A stretch of 64,000 nucleotides of DNA from Conchocele bisecta (GCA_029237695.1 CM055266.1:112671370-112735369); one strand, 5' to 3'; positions 1 to 10,033 are shown, numbered from the stretch's first letter. Program-made: numbers and translations. Notes: generated by a model not told the origin, from the letters alone.

Positions 1-30
1 TACACAAAGTGTTCATGAAGTGCTTAATTA

Positions 31-134
31 CAGTGGAACCTCTCTAAACCGGACACCCGGGGAGGTCCCGGGTGTCCGGTTTAGAGAAGTTCCACTGTAT
101 ATCTCACCGTGTGTCCGTGTAGAGAGGTTCCACT
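31..134. repeat. Fam-1 pogo/Tigger-like MITE hairpin plus half arm
   Basis: A near-perfect inverted repeat (31-97) has arms CAGTGGAACCTCTCTAAACC and its complement around a CCCGG core. A second half arm ends at 134. The termini, beginning CAG and usually flanked by TA, look like those of pogo/Tigger-class (Tc1/mariner superfamily) elements. That class assignment comes from general knowledge of such ends, since no transposase is present. Confidence 0.75.
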
Positions 135-140
135 ATGTAT

Positions 141-262
141 TGCTCACTCGAAGCATAATGGATGTTTCATTGATGGAATGCGAACAGTGCAGATACTGAC
201 CTGGATCTACACTGGTTGCAAAATCCATAAGCCCTATTTATCCAGTCACAGCCACATATTCA
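141..262 (-). repeat. Fam-12 repeat, partial, minus orientation
   Basis: This carries the family landmarks GAACAGTGCAGATACTGA, GGATCTACACTGGTTGCA and CCAGTCACAGCCACATAT. The central GACTGTGCGGATGCACAG hairpin is missing in this copy. A 68-codon open frame over it is incidental. Confidence 0.7.
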
Positions 263-505
263 ACACCCACCACTTTGCGTATTTTATGAAACCAGCATCT
301 ACGAGGGACTTTTAAAGGGCTCCAATATGAATTGCAACGTTTTAATGCTCATGTAAAAACTTTTCATATTTTGACATTCCAATTCACACTACATTTTGGT
401 GATAAATGTTGGGTCACTCTGATAAACATTTCCTACATAATCCGTTATTGAAACAGTGCAGTCCTGACACGGTGGGGCAATTTTGACTTGACGTCAGCGT
501 CATGC

Positions 506-565
506 GGATTTACATTTATTGAGCATAGGCTGCATAAGCAGCCTATGCTTAATAAATATAAATCC
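506..565. repeat. Fam-2 core hairpin (solo)
   Basis: Only the central hairpin of Fam-2 is present: GGATTTACATTTATTGAGCA facing its complement through TGCATAAGCAGC. The outer GTTTCACTAAACTTCG arms are absent, so this is a fragment or an internal deletion. Confidence 0.75.
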
Positions 566-670
566 ATCAATGATGTCGCGTACACGTGACAGAGCGCAGA
601 TCGTAAATCTACTAAAAAAACAGGTAATAACTACATCGCTAAAACTCTAGACCTCATCGATCTACATACA

Positions 671-1134
671 CAATCGCCTGCATTAACTTTGCCGAGATTT
701 CAAAGTTTCTCAACATCTATTGGCAATCTCAACTCGCAATCAAGAATTTTGATAGAACTCTAGCACAACTCAGGATCAGCCAATCAAGTTGCTTGATTTT
801 AAGCAAAATGTTCAAGCAGTTTGGTAGAGTCCGAGTTATAGCACAGCTTAGGCTCAGTCAATCAAGCTGCTTTATTTCAAGCTCAAGCACATTATTTTTA
901 AATAAAAAAGACAAATATTGAAAATATCACTGGCGGTGTTGTATTAAACTTGCTTTGTGTGCATCGCAACTCGCAATCAAGGATTTTGATAGCCTGAGCC
1001 TGAGCTGTAGCACAACTCAGGCTCAGAAAATTAAGCTACTTGATTTCAAGCACAAGCACAGTATTTTTTAAATATAACAGACAAATATTCGCAAGATTAC
1101 TGGCGGTGGTGTATTAAACTTGCTTTCTGTGCAT
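671..1134. repeat. Fam-13 copies in a ~170-bp tandem duplication
   Basis: Two direct units, roughly 795-964 and 965-1134, share TAGCACA-CT-AGGCTCAG, a T-rich stretch, CACTGGCGGTG and GTATTAAACTTGCTTT at a constant offset of 170 bases. A third partial unit lies at 720-795. The repeat belongs to the family with the GCCTGAGCTGTAGCACAG hairpin. The second unit ends eight bases before the splice acceptor of the exon at 1143, so the polypyrimidine region of that exon is part of a duplicated repeat. Confidence 0.7.
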
Positions 1135-1142
1135 TGTTTCAG

Positions 1143-2541
1143 CCGGCATTGGGAGCGACTGGAAAACAGTGCAGTCTAGAACTGGAAGTTCAACAACTGA
1201 AGCGGGAACTCTACGACAACACCGAGCGAGAGGCAGACATAAAAGACCACATGAAGTTTATCGAGGATGACACGAAAACGCTGAGAAAGAAAGTCCGGGA
1301 CCTCGAGGACGAGAACGATAACTTAAGCACGCAGTTGAAGAAAATATCCGTGCAGCAGGCGGCGGCTTTTAAATCTTCCGGAAGTACGGATGGCGGTGAC
1401 GTAGATTCAGTGGAAACGGAAATAGAATTAAAGATTCAGTTTGAGTTGACGGAGAAAGAGTTATCGGTTGTTAAAAAGAAGATGGCGGACCTGGAGGAGG
1501 AGAATGAAATGCTTCACGAGGACATGTTCCTGCTGGAGAGAAAGGTCAAGGACAAGGACCAGCTGTTGCAGATAATGCCTGCGCCGTCGTCGCCTAACGC
1601 CTACTATGAGGACAAGATGAAGGAGTATGAAAAACAAGCGAATGACTTCAGATCTAAACTTCTGGAAAAGGAGAAGGACATAGAGCAACTTTATGGAACG
1701 CGTCAGGGTAAACGGTTACGGAAAACGAAGTCGCTGGATTCTGACTCGGATTATAATCAAGTGGTTGATCTCAAACGGCAGTTGGAATTAACTCAGCAGG
1801 AGTCAAGTGTGCTTAGAGACAAGATCGTAACGTTGGAAAAGGACAACGAAAATCTTGTCAATGAGTGTGACAAATTGAAAGAATCACAAGAAAATGACAC
1901 GTGGCAGCCCTTAACAGCATTGGCCGTGGCTTACGTTGACACCGAAAACGAGACACAGTTACGAGAACAAATTACTGAAATGGAAAACACCAATAGCTTG
2001 TTAACAGAGAAAGCCGAGCGACTTGCTGAAAGGTTCATTTCTCTCACTCGTAAATACTGCGGAGCAGATGTTCCTGAGCGATTTAACACAGTCCCACAAA
2101 GTCTGGATGAAACTCCGGAAAGCGCACAGTGTAGCGAGCCTGCGCCAGCCAATGAGGCGTATGATTTCGATTTCGGGAGATCATACGTTTTCACGGGAAC
2201 TCCGCCGCCAGGTAGAGAGCAGATTGTATCATGTGACGTAGCCACTAATCAGCAGCAGATGCAAATAAACGCGAAAGTTCTGAACTCACGTGACCCAGTC
2301 TACATTCTTACTTTTATCGATGAAAGATTAAGTCTGTTAGAACAGCTGGTAGGCGCGATGGACGCGGTTGTAGATAAAACGGTTCCTCGTGAATGTGATA
2401 GACAGGTGTCTCCTGGTACCAATGGAAGTGAAATCGTCAACAAAATTTCGGCTACTGACGACAAGAAAGTGGCGTCTACCCTGGATACGGGCAACAGGGA
2501 TTTACTAATTGAGAAAATTCTGGATTTAGAAGAAGAAGTGG
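1143..2541 (+). CDS. Large internal exon of a coiled-coil protein, MTCL/SOGA-like (tentative)
   Basis: The exon encodes 466 codons plus one base with no stop. Numbering residues from the first codon, coiled coil is predicted by eye from heptads and charge at about 9-70, 93-145, 155-185, 207-250 and 267-305. A basic, serine-rich linker (KRLRKTKSLDSDSD) lies near 190-203 and a low-complexity proline/glutamine stretch at 306-385. Two further helical segments lie at about 386-412 (ILTFIDERLSLLEQL) and 453-466. The acceptor is TTTCAG before 1143 (phase 0) and the donor is GG|GTAAGT after 2541 (phase 1). Composition is richer in G+C than the flanks. No catalytic motif is visible. The pattern of short coils with LKRQLE-type repeats recalls MTCL/SOGA microtubule crosslinking proteins, but other long coiled-coil cytoskeletal or centrosomal proteins are possible. 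The start codon lies upstream of the window. Confidence 0.82.
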
Positions 2542-2562
2542 GTAAGTCATATGTGATGCCAT

Positions 2563-2938
2563 AATTACAGCATATCACCTCCGGGCTCAGCTTTGATTGT
2601 ATTGTCAATTATTCGGGTTAATTCTCAATATGTTGCATTTCAAAGTGATATTGTAGACTAACGGTAAGTATACTTCGCCCTACATTCTAAGCCAATCGCC
2701 GGGCAGCATTGTTCTCCACTTATTTCATATATTGCCACGTTTAACCCCAATACATTATATATTACCCGATTTAATGAGTAACATTGCATTGTACACTTCG
2801 CTGAACTATAAGTATGTTATTGTTCACATATTTGTATTTTTTTCAGGAACTAAGTGCTGCGGTCGCTACCGCTCCCTCGCATTTAATTCCTTAAAATCCA
2901 ATAAGTGAACAATAACTTATACATCCAGTTGATTTTGT
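2563..2938. other. Intron segment with small inverted repeat 2808-2921
   Basis: The inverted repeat pairs GTATGTTATTGTTCAC (left) with GTGAACAATAACTTATAC (right). Between the arms is a strong acceptor-like TTTTTTTCAG ending at 2846, followed by 20 open codons in the phase left by the upstream exon and then TGA at 2906-2908. This may be an alternative last exon or chance. Confidence 0.4.
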
Positions 2939-3201
2939 TATCCCGTCAACACAGTGCGTATGTGCCGTGAAACACGGTGCCGTGAAACATTTTTGATACC
3001 CAGTCACTACTATTTTTGCATTTTACAGCCATTTGTAGGTGTTGACGGGATAAATAGAATAATATGTTAGTGCCATGAATGGGAAAAATATCTGGCGCGG
3101 CACGGAAACGGGATGTGCTCGGCAGAGCCTCGCCCATCCCGTTTCCTGAGCCTTGCCAGATATGTTTTTCCATTCACGACACTAACCTACTATTCTCTAT
3201 A
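2939..3201. repeat. Fam-6 composite element, complete
   Basis: It begins TATCCCGTCAACACAGTGCG and includes the GCCGTGAAACACGGTGCCGT stem. A GGTGTTGACGGGATAAATAG segment closes this half. A second hairpin of CGTGAATGGGAAAAATATC arms follows around AACGGGATGTGCTCGG. Six further full or partial copies lie in the window. No coding capacity. Confidence 0.8.
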
Positions 3202-3370
3202 TCTTAGGCAGCTCGTTGTCATCCATTATGATACTCGTATCAATACTCGATACATGTACCTGCCATATATAATTATGTATGTTATACTCCTATTCCGGGA
3301 CGCCGAGGTTTTTTATTTTATTTTATAAAATTTGGTTGTGACTGCAAAAATTATATTCAGTCAACTAGCA

Positions 3371-3722
3371 CTACTGTCTGTTTCACGAAACCTGCTGCCA
3401 AATGTTACGGCTGTATAAACAATGCAAAAACAATATGTTTTTCGATAATATTAAATTTTAGCAAAATTTTAAAATGTTATTACGAAAACATTATTTGTCT
3501 ATGGGAATTTAACATTGGGGAAAAGGGAGGTGGAGGAGCTGTAAAAACGTAGAAATTTGGAAATTGACTCCGAAACCTGGCTAGCTTAGCAATGATCTAA
3601 CTAAGAAAACAAAAGTTATATTTTGAAAATCGGTCGAGTATTTCTGAAATTATAAAAAAAATCCCATATCCCCATAGACTATGGGGATTTAACATGGGGA
3701 AATTGTTTTTTCGCAATGAAAC
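3371..3722 (+). repeat. Fam-3 MITE, 3'-truncated
   Basis: The left end CTACTGTCTGTTTCACGA is followed by the family body: TTTCGATAATATTAAATT, the repeated 'tatggggatttaacatgggg' phrase and TCTAACTAAGAAAACAAAAG. The right terminal inverted repeat is missing, with unrelated sequence from about 3723. Confidence 0.75.
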
Positions 3723-3870
3723 CAATCAAGTCTTATATGTACTGTCGTCATCTAATCGTTGATGAAGTTATGTTGCTGTATTACAAAGTTGACATTTATG
3801 ACAGTAAGATGCGAATCAATTGTATAATCGTCACGATTTCCTAACTTAAGGACTTGACGTCAATTACCTA

Positions 3871-4089
3871 GGGCCCGTGTCATTAAACTTCGTACGACTA
3901 AAATTTTCGTAAGTGCAACGTTAGGATCGACCTGGAAATTGCAATTGATGGAATGTACATCCTATGCTCAATAAATTTAAATCACTAATTGTTTACAAGA
4001 AAACATTGGTAATGTGAAATTTACAGACTATCATAATTTTGCACTTACGAATATTTTAGTCGTACGAAGTTTATTGAAACGGCCCCCTG
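3871..4089. repeat. Fam-2 foldback MITE
   Basis: Outer arms run from GGGCCCGTGTCATTAAACTT to TTTATTGAAACGGCCCCC. The central hairpin is partly deleted compared with the copy at 14100: only 'cctatgctcaataaa' on one side remains. Confidence 0.8.
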
Positions 4090-4307
4090 ATCTATGTCTT
4101 TGCGTGGTATACATGTATTTCTGCATTTAAAGTGGCCTGTCTGTGATTCGTATGCCTTGAATGCCCATAGACCAAACAGCTATATTGCACAGTCGTGTAA
4201 AACCAGCTGGTATAGTGGGAAATTATATTGTAATTCCCAGTGCCGGGATCGGGGAGCGAATCTACTTGAACTACATGTACTCATACGTACTGTGTTTACG
4301 GGATACT

Positions 4308-4443
4308 ATTAAATATGTAGGGTGTATCGTATTTGGATGCTTCTTGATTTGCAATGCATAAAGTTTTACATACATATACATGTAAAACTTTATGCATTGC
4401 AAATCAAGAAGCATCCAAATACGATACACCCTACATATTTAAT
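4308..4443. repeat. Near-perfect palindrome with ~60-base arms
   Basis: The arms begin ATTAAATATGTAGGGTGTAT and end with its exact complement, with a centre of TACATACATATACATGTA. I saw no mismatch in the arms outside the centre. No other copy was noticed, and it abuts the Fam-5 element that starts at 4444. It could be a young foldback MITE or a private inverted duplication. Confidence 0.8.
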
Positions 4444-4803
4444 ATTATAGGAATGAATGGCCTTTTTGTGGAATTTATCGGGGTATAAACTTGGAAAAGT
4501 CGCGGGAATACTGGACGAAGGCCGGAAGGCCTCGTCCAGTATTCCTGCGACTTTTCCAAGTTTATATCCCCGATAAATTCCACAAAAAGGCCATTCATTC
4601 CTTATAATTCCAGCATTTGAAATAAATGCATCAAGAAAATGTGTTTATATTCCGTTTTCTTAAGAATTATTTTAACTGTGCCTCACGGTTACGGAAAGCA
4701 GTTCGGCGTGGGAGTTTACTGGGATATAAATTTTGGACAGAGACTTGCTACGGGCCAATCAAATGTTAGGGAATTGTGTAAATATTTTTGTGCTGCAATT
4801 ATT
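4444..4803 (+). repeat. Fam-5 hairpin element, complete
   Basis: Left half: long hairpin with arms GGAATGAATGGCCTTTTTGT through AATACTGGACGAAGGCC and back. Right half: a unique tail (TCCAGCATTTGAAATAAAT, CCTCACGGTTACGGAAAG, GACAGAGACTTGCTACGG) ending TGTGCTGCAATTAT. This is the reference copy for the family, with the shortest loop (GGCCGGAAGGCC). Confidence 0.8.
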
Positions 4804-4977
4804 ATCCCGTAAACACAGTGCGTATTTGCCGTGAAAGACGGTGCCGTGAAACATTTTTGATATCCAGTCAATACAATCTAATCACTGCGTATGAGTATGT
4901 GCTGTGGCTGGGGTTATATTTTGCCGTGCCGTGAATGGGAAAAAATATCTGGCGCGGCACGGAAACGGGATGAGCTC
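4803..4977 (+). repeat. Fam-6 partial
   Basis: It starts TATCCCGTAAACACAGTGCG directly at the Fam-5 end and runs through the second hairpin's left arm (GTGAATGGGAAAAAATATCT), then stops at ACGGGATGAGCTC. The right half of the hairpin is missing. Confidence 0.75.
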
Positions 4978-4979
4978 AA

Positions 4980-5190
4980 GCCTTTATACAATCGCTATCC
5001 AATAATTTAACCAAATATTTGACCTATATTTTAACCAATGGTTAAATCCGTGGTTAGGTCAAATATGTGGTTAAATTATTGGATAGCGATTGTATAAAAC
5101 TCCGGTTAAAATTTAACCATGATTTTTCTGGTTCAATTTAACCGACCTACAGAAGCCTAGTTAAATTTTAACCAAGCTCCTAACCAGGGT
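4980..5190. repeat. Fam-14 palindrome built of TTAACCA/TGGTTAA words
   Basis: A 43-base arm (4983-5025, TTTATACAATCGCTATCCAA...) is repeated in reverse at 5056-5098 around AACCAATGGTTAAATCCGTG. Several more TTAACC words follow to 5190. A second array is at 7548-7711. Confidence 0.75.
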
Positions 5191-5357
5191 CTTCGGAGAA
5201 AACAAAATTTAAATCTGTTTCTGTTCAAATTATAAATCCAGATTTTTAGGGCTAAGGCTTGTAACTGAAAAACTTCCCATACCGTCGGAACACTGTGCAA
5301 GGTTTTGCAGAGTTATGTCCCCACAACTTTCAAATATCTTTAGTTCCAATCCTTATA

Positions 5358-5600
5358 CATAGGCGGCGGAACCGTAAAATTATTGGGTGGGGGCGCCCAA
5401 TCGTGAGGACACAACGGCGCCGATATTGCTAGGGGGTCCACCTGATTTTTTTTAAATCTAAGAGGCTAAAACGCCATTTCCTGCATTATCAGGGCCCAGT
5501 CTTGAGGACCCAAAGGGCATGATGTTGCTAGGGGGTCCGGGGGTTTGAGGATGAGAATGTGTGCTTTATTACATAATTATTTATTACCCCCCTTTTATAC
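5358..5600. repeat. Fam-15 copy, short form
   Basis: It begins CATAGGCGGCGGAACCGTAA and contains GATATTGCTAGGGGGTCC, AAACGCCATTTCCTGCATTA and GATGTTGCTAGGGGGTCCGG, about 1.5 internal repeat units. It lacks the right-hand TTCCGCCGCC end seen at 7340. Confidence 0.7.
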
Positions 5601-5620
5601 ACTGCTTGTATACCCAGCAT

Positions 5621-6310
5621 TAGTTGCGGGAAGTAACTCTCTGCAGAATACATTATATTCCCCTATTGTCTGTACCCAGAGTTACGGTGTCTTTCTGTAG
5701 ACTGTAGATCCAGTGTTCAATTGAAAGAAATGTAAGTATTGTAAAAATAAAACAAACTTGAAACTTACACATTTTATTATTGTAGTTAGTCGGACTAGAA
5801 AATTAAACATTGCATTTCCAGTTACTGGACCCCAACATAAATTTTACATCCAGTGTTTGGATGGCACGGACGAATCAGAGTGCGAATCAGATCTGATTCA
5901 CTACTCTGCAGGGGAAACCTATGGAAGGGACCATAACTTTGGGTACGTACGATACAGGAGTACATGTATTCTGCACAGTTACTTCCCACAACTAGCCCAA
6001 AATTTATGTAAATTATTATTTAATACATTTACAAGATTTTGTCTATTTAATGACTATTGAAAATTTCTAATTCAATGCCTATGTCACAGGTCGAAAAAAA
6101 TGTGCACTGGCCCGGGGATCGAATCCGGGGCATCTGGTTTACCTACCATCGCTCTAACCGAGTGAGCTATCCGGGCACGAATACATATCTTCTCCCCATA
6201 GTGAGTTACGTACCGTGACACATATTTGTACCTAGTACCAATAAGTAACTCTAGAATACTCCTGTATCGTCCGTACGCAGAGTATTCTTCAGAGTAACTT
6301 CCCGCAACTA
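5621..6310. repeat. ~690-bp inverted-repeat element enclosing a tRNA-like sequence
   Basis: The outer ends are TAGTTGCGGGAAGTAACTCT on the left and AGAGTAACTTCCCGCAACTA on the right. A third, inverted version of this word is at about 5970-5997 (AGTTACTTCCCACAACTAG). This suggests an internally rearranged or nested foldback element. Open frames here have no recognisable homology. Confidence 0.6.
6092..6178 (-). pseudogene. tRNA-like sequence with box A, box B-like and T8 terminator (SINE head or tRNA pseudogene)
   Basis: On the minus strand, TAGCTCACTCGGTTAGAGCG matches a D-arm/box A, and GGATTCGATCCCC is a degenerate T-arm/box B. ATTTTTTTTCG, a pol III-style terminator, follows at 6099-6092. 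The putative acceptor strands do not pair and the T stem is imperfect, so I do not call a functional tRNA. It sits inside the inverted-repeat element 5621-6310. Confidence 0.55.
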
Positions 6311-6544
6311 ATTTGTACCAACTTTTTTGTGAAAAAAATGGGTATATTCTGTTTGTCACAAGTGTCCGTCCGTACATACGTCTCCCGTCCGTACATGTAC
6401 GTCCGTCCGTCATGTTTTCTTTTCAGAGGTAAAACTTTTAAACCATAATAGACATGATGTATTTTGGTGGGAACAGCAATTCGTGCAACCTACTACCCTA
6501 CCGTCCGTAGATGGGCGGTACAGGAGTAAATTGCAAGTTACTAC

Positions 6545-6698
6545 AGGGCACGAAAATTCTTGAAATATTTATTCGTCCTTACGTTGACCGGAATGGCAAA
6601 ATTAAGAAATCTACATTACAAAAATTGAAATTTCCACTCGTCCTGCAGGAATTTACACTCGTTAGGACGAGCAGACGAGTGGAATGTTCGTGCCCTGT
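6545..6698. repeat. Small MITE with AGGGCACGAAAATTC ends
   Basis: Left AGGGCACGAAAATTCTTGAA is partly complementary to right GGAATGTTCGTGCCCT, and inner CACTCGTCCTGCAGGAATTT has an inverted partner near 6659-6680. No other copy was noticed. Confidence 0.5.
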
Positions 6699-6849
6699 AC
6701 TATTCGCAACTATGATAGATGGAGACTTGAGATTCGGTATGTGGTTTACTTATAATGGTTTGTACAATGTCATGTATTTGTGAATTTTGCTTCCAAACTC
6801 AGATTGTATGTCCCGATTTCAACTCGCACCTGCGAATGTTTCGTCTCGA

Positions 6850-7356
6850 AGACATAGGCGGCGGAACCGTGAAATGATTGGGGGGGGGCAATTTTCAGGG
6901 CCCAAAGGGCCCGATGTTGCTAGGGGGTCCGGGGGCATGCTCCCTGAAATGTTTTGAAATCGAAGAGGCGTGAAACGCCATTTCCTGCATTCTCAGGGTC
7001 CAGTCTTGAGGGTCCAAAGGGTCCGATCTTGCTAGGGGGTTCCGGGGGCATTCTCCCCGTAAAATTTTGAAATATAATAGGCGTGAAACGCAATTTCCTG
7101 CATTCTCAGGGCCCAGTCTGTCTTGAGGACCCAAAGGGCCTGATGTTGCTAGGGGCATGCACTCCCGGAAAGTTTCGAAAAGAAATCTAAGAGGCGTGAA
7201 ACGCCATTTCCTTCATTCTCAGCAAGTTTGAGGATGAGAAAATGTTCTTTATTACATAATTATTGAGGGGGCCAGGCCCCTCCCCCCCCCCACCCCAACA
7301 AAGGTATTGGGGGAGGGGTGGCATGCCCCCACCCCTCACTTCCGCCGCCCCCGATA
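6850..7356. repeat. Fam-15 element with tandem ~115-150-bp units
   Basis: Ends: CATAGGCGGCGGAACCGTGA on the left and CACTTCCGCCGCCCCCGAT on the right. Between them the phrase 'cagggcccaaagggcccgatgttgctaggg' (interrupted) and GAAACGCCATTTCCTGCATT recur three times (6896, 7000 and 7115 regions). G and C runs (6882-6890, 7270-7290) flank the array. Confidence 0.7.
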
Positions 7357-7547
7357 TGAGCAAATTAAAATCGAGTTAAAAGACTTAGCTCGGGAGCCGC
7401 CATTTTGAATAGTACACAACACGTCGCTATGGGCATATTTTAAGGAGACGAGGGAATTCGTGTTTATGTTTTCAATAAGCCGTTCTGATGCAATGACACG
7501 GAACCGGAATTAGTATTGCAATGCATTGTGGGACGACTTGCACTGGT

Positions 7548-7711
7548 TTGGTTAATTTAACCAGTGGTTAAATCTTCCAGAAACTGGTTAGTTAACCATA
7601 TGGTTAGCGGGTTTTATACAAACGGTTAACCAGTCTGGTTAACTAACCACGCTGGTTAAAATTTAACCAGTGGTTAGGCGCTAACCAGTGGTTAATTTAA
7701 CCAAGGTTTAT
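7548..7711. repeat. Fam-14 array
   Basis: Overlapping short palindromes made of AACCAGTGGTTA and related words (GGTTAGTTAACCATATGG, CTGGTTAACTAACCACG) fill this stretch. The unit order differs from the copy at 4980. Confidence 0.7.
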
Positions 7712-8062
7712 TCAATTGGCTGCTGTTCTCTATATCCATGTCCTCATTCAGATACATGTTTAAACGGACAGGTTGTTTTTAATGCGCAACTACATTCCGA
7801 TAAAGTAGCAATTTGAAGACATACCCCTACTGTGAGCCACACACGATACGCGGAGTGATACGAAATCTTGAGAATGATATCCGTCAATTAATCTGAAATA
7901 TGCATTACACTCGTTTACCCAAAATCACCATCGATATTGAACATAAAAATCGTTTTCATCGAGTTAATTGAGTACGTTATGCATTATTAGTTTCAAATGC
8001 GTCTATATACACCGGAAGTTTACCGTTACACCCACGTACGTAGTTTCTGGTATATATATATG
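7712..8062. other. Intron, nothing recognised
   Basis: No inverted repeat over about 20 bases, no shared family word and no convincing reading frame was seen. A short TATATATA run lies just before the Fam-8 element. Confidence 0.5.
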
Positions 8063-8452
8063 AAGGTGCATGATCACGTGGTTACAACAACAACAACGTC
8101 GCCCACTCCAAAGTAAGTATTATTTGATATTTTGTTAATATGCAACGGATTTGGATGAAATATGGCGCAGCAAACGGCGTCTTCATGAGATGCATTTGGT
8201 GGTCCAGGGAGTTTGGCACAGACACGGAAATCGATTCTTCGCAAAAACGACATACATTTGGGCGACAATACAGAGACCACCAAATGCAGCTGAACAAGAC
8301 ACGTTTGATGCGCCATTTTTCATCAAATTCCGTTACGTAATATGGACAATATAAAATAATACGTACTTTGAATCGGTTGGATTCTGGAAGTTTCAGTACT
8401 TGTTGTTGTTGTTGTTGTTGTTGTTGTTAGTACCACGTGATCATACGCCTTG
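8063..8452. repeat. Fam-8 element, complete
   Basis: Ends: AAGGTGCATGATCACGTGGT with CAA triplets on the left, and an expanded (GTT)n run then ACCACGTGATCATACGCCTT on the right. The inner arms include GCATTTGGTGGTCCAGGGAG and its complement, with TTCGCAAAAACGACATACAT near the centre. Open frames on both strands are by-products of the palindrome. Confidence 0.8.
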
Positions 8453-8688
8453 TATATGTACCAAACTAGAAGGTAATGCGCTTCTGGGAATGTTAATCGT
8501 ATGGATTACAGTTCATGTTGACATTCGTTTCAGTAAATTACGTTTTAATTGGTTAGAATATATTTAACTACTTATACTGTTGGCCGCATTATAAATTGTC
8601 ATGATTTTATAAATACTTGAAACCTAACATTGACATGAAATTAACACGACAAACGTGGCTGAAAAAAAAAAGTACAACAGACATGATC

Positions 8689-8915
8689 AAGGTGTATGAT
8701 CACGTGGTTACAACAACAACAACACGTACTGACACTTCCAGAAGCCCTCCGATTTAAAGTACTTATTCTTTTACTTTGTCTTTGTTATGTAACGGATTTT
8801 TATGAAATATGGCGCATCAAACGCGTCTTGTTAAGCTGCATTTGGTGGCCTCGGTTCTTTGGCCCAAACGTCTGTCGTTTTTGCGGAGAATCGATATCCG
8901 TGTCTACCGACATGA
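8689..8915 (-). repeat. Fam-8 half copy
   Basis: It begins AAGGTGTATGATCACGTGGT and continues with the right-arm version of the family (ACTTCCAGAAG, TTTAAAGTACTTATTC, GTCGTTTTTGCGGAGAATCG). It ends near the central hairpin, and the other half is missing. Confidence 0.75.
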
Positions 8916-9127
8916 GGTATCTCAACTTTGATTGACACAATACCTCGCTAGCCATAGCTGGAAACTGTGTATATCAATTTACACCATTTTCGGTAAAACA
9001 TTAAAGTGGTGTATGGCATTATTTATATAGTTCTATACGTATTCTTTATTTCCACTGCTTATGGAGAGATCAGAAAATGCAAGCATATAGAACATAAGTA
9101 TATACATGGTACATGGGATTTATTCAA

Positions 9128-9408
9128 ATTTCAGAAATAGCAGACCGATTTTCAAAATTTAACTTTTGTATTCTTCGTTAAATCATTTCCAAGCTATCTA
9201 GCCAGGTTTCAGTCAATTTCCAAAACAAATCCGTTTTACGACTCCACCTCCAGCTTTTTTCCCAAAGTTAAATTTGAGAAATTTATGAAATGTAAAGAAG
9301 GCATCATTCTTAAATTTTGATAAAAGTTAACATTATCGAAAAACAAATTTTGTTTTGCAATGTTTATATAGCCGTACAATTTGGGCATGTATCGTGAAAC
9401 AGACAGTA
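9128..9408. repeat. Fam-3 right half
   Basis: It starts inside the family (TTTCAGAAATAGCAGACCGA) and ends with the terminal repeat ATCGTGAAACAGACAG followed by TA. The left half is missing, the complement of the truncated copy at 3371. Confidence 0.75.
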
Positions 9409-9795
9409 TATTCAAATTATAATAAGGGAAACACAAGTACTACTCACTCGAAAAAGTGGGCACACGTGTAATATTTATTTATATTGGTTTTAATAAATAA
9501 ACCATTCATTCATTCACTTCATTCATTCATTCATTCGTATATTCTGCAAACTATGAGCGTGACTTGGCTGTACAGATGGTTTCCTGTGGCTGTTACCGCA
9601 TGAAAACATCTGGTAGCCGTTCGGGATATGGCGGGCAGTGTGCCCATGATTGCAATGATAGCTATCACCTGGCTCGGCCACAGGTCTGTGGTTCCCAGGT
9701 GACCTTGTACAATACTAACCGTCTGTGTAAACAATGACGAACACGTGTTTCGCAAGCCAGGTATCTGTCCGTATGTTTGAGGCGTAGTAGTCTGA
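9409..9795. other. Intron with (ATTC)n microsatellite
   Basis: ATTCATTCATTC repeats at 9503-9537. The remainder holds no recognised element. Confidence 0.6.
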
Positions 9796-10033
9796 GGGCC
9801 GTTTCACTAAACTTTGTACGACTAAAATGTTTGTAAGTGCGAATGTATGAGTCTGTAAATTTCATATGAACACTGTTTTCTTGCAAACAATTATTGGATT
9901 TACATTTATTGAGCATAGGCTGCATGTGCAGCCTATGCTCAATAAATGTAAATCCATCAATTGAAATTTTCCGACGATTCTAAATGTGCACTTACGAACA
10001 TTTTAGTCGTACGAAGTTTAGTGAAACGGGCCC
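9796..10033. repeat. Fam-2 foldback MITE
   Basis: Both outer arms and the full central hairpin (GCATAGGCTGCATGTGCAGC) are present. The arms differ at only scattered positions. Confidence 0.85.

Noticed and set aside
1461..1688. Minus-strand frames within the exon (also 1931-2245 and 2300-2608)
   Set aside because: Shadows of the real plus-strand exon, which has the splice sites and coiled-coil pattern.
5758..6060. 100-codon frame with SECESDLIHYS sequence
   Set aside because: No splice support or recognisable domain; lies within the inverted-repeat element 5621-6310.
6092..6178. Functional tRNA gene
   Set aside because: Acceptor strands do not pair and the T stem is imperfect.
6084..6413. 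109-codon minus frame (DGRTCTDGRR...)
   Set aside because: It runs through the tRNA-like sequence and GTCCGTCCGTAC repeats; not a protein.
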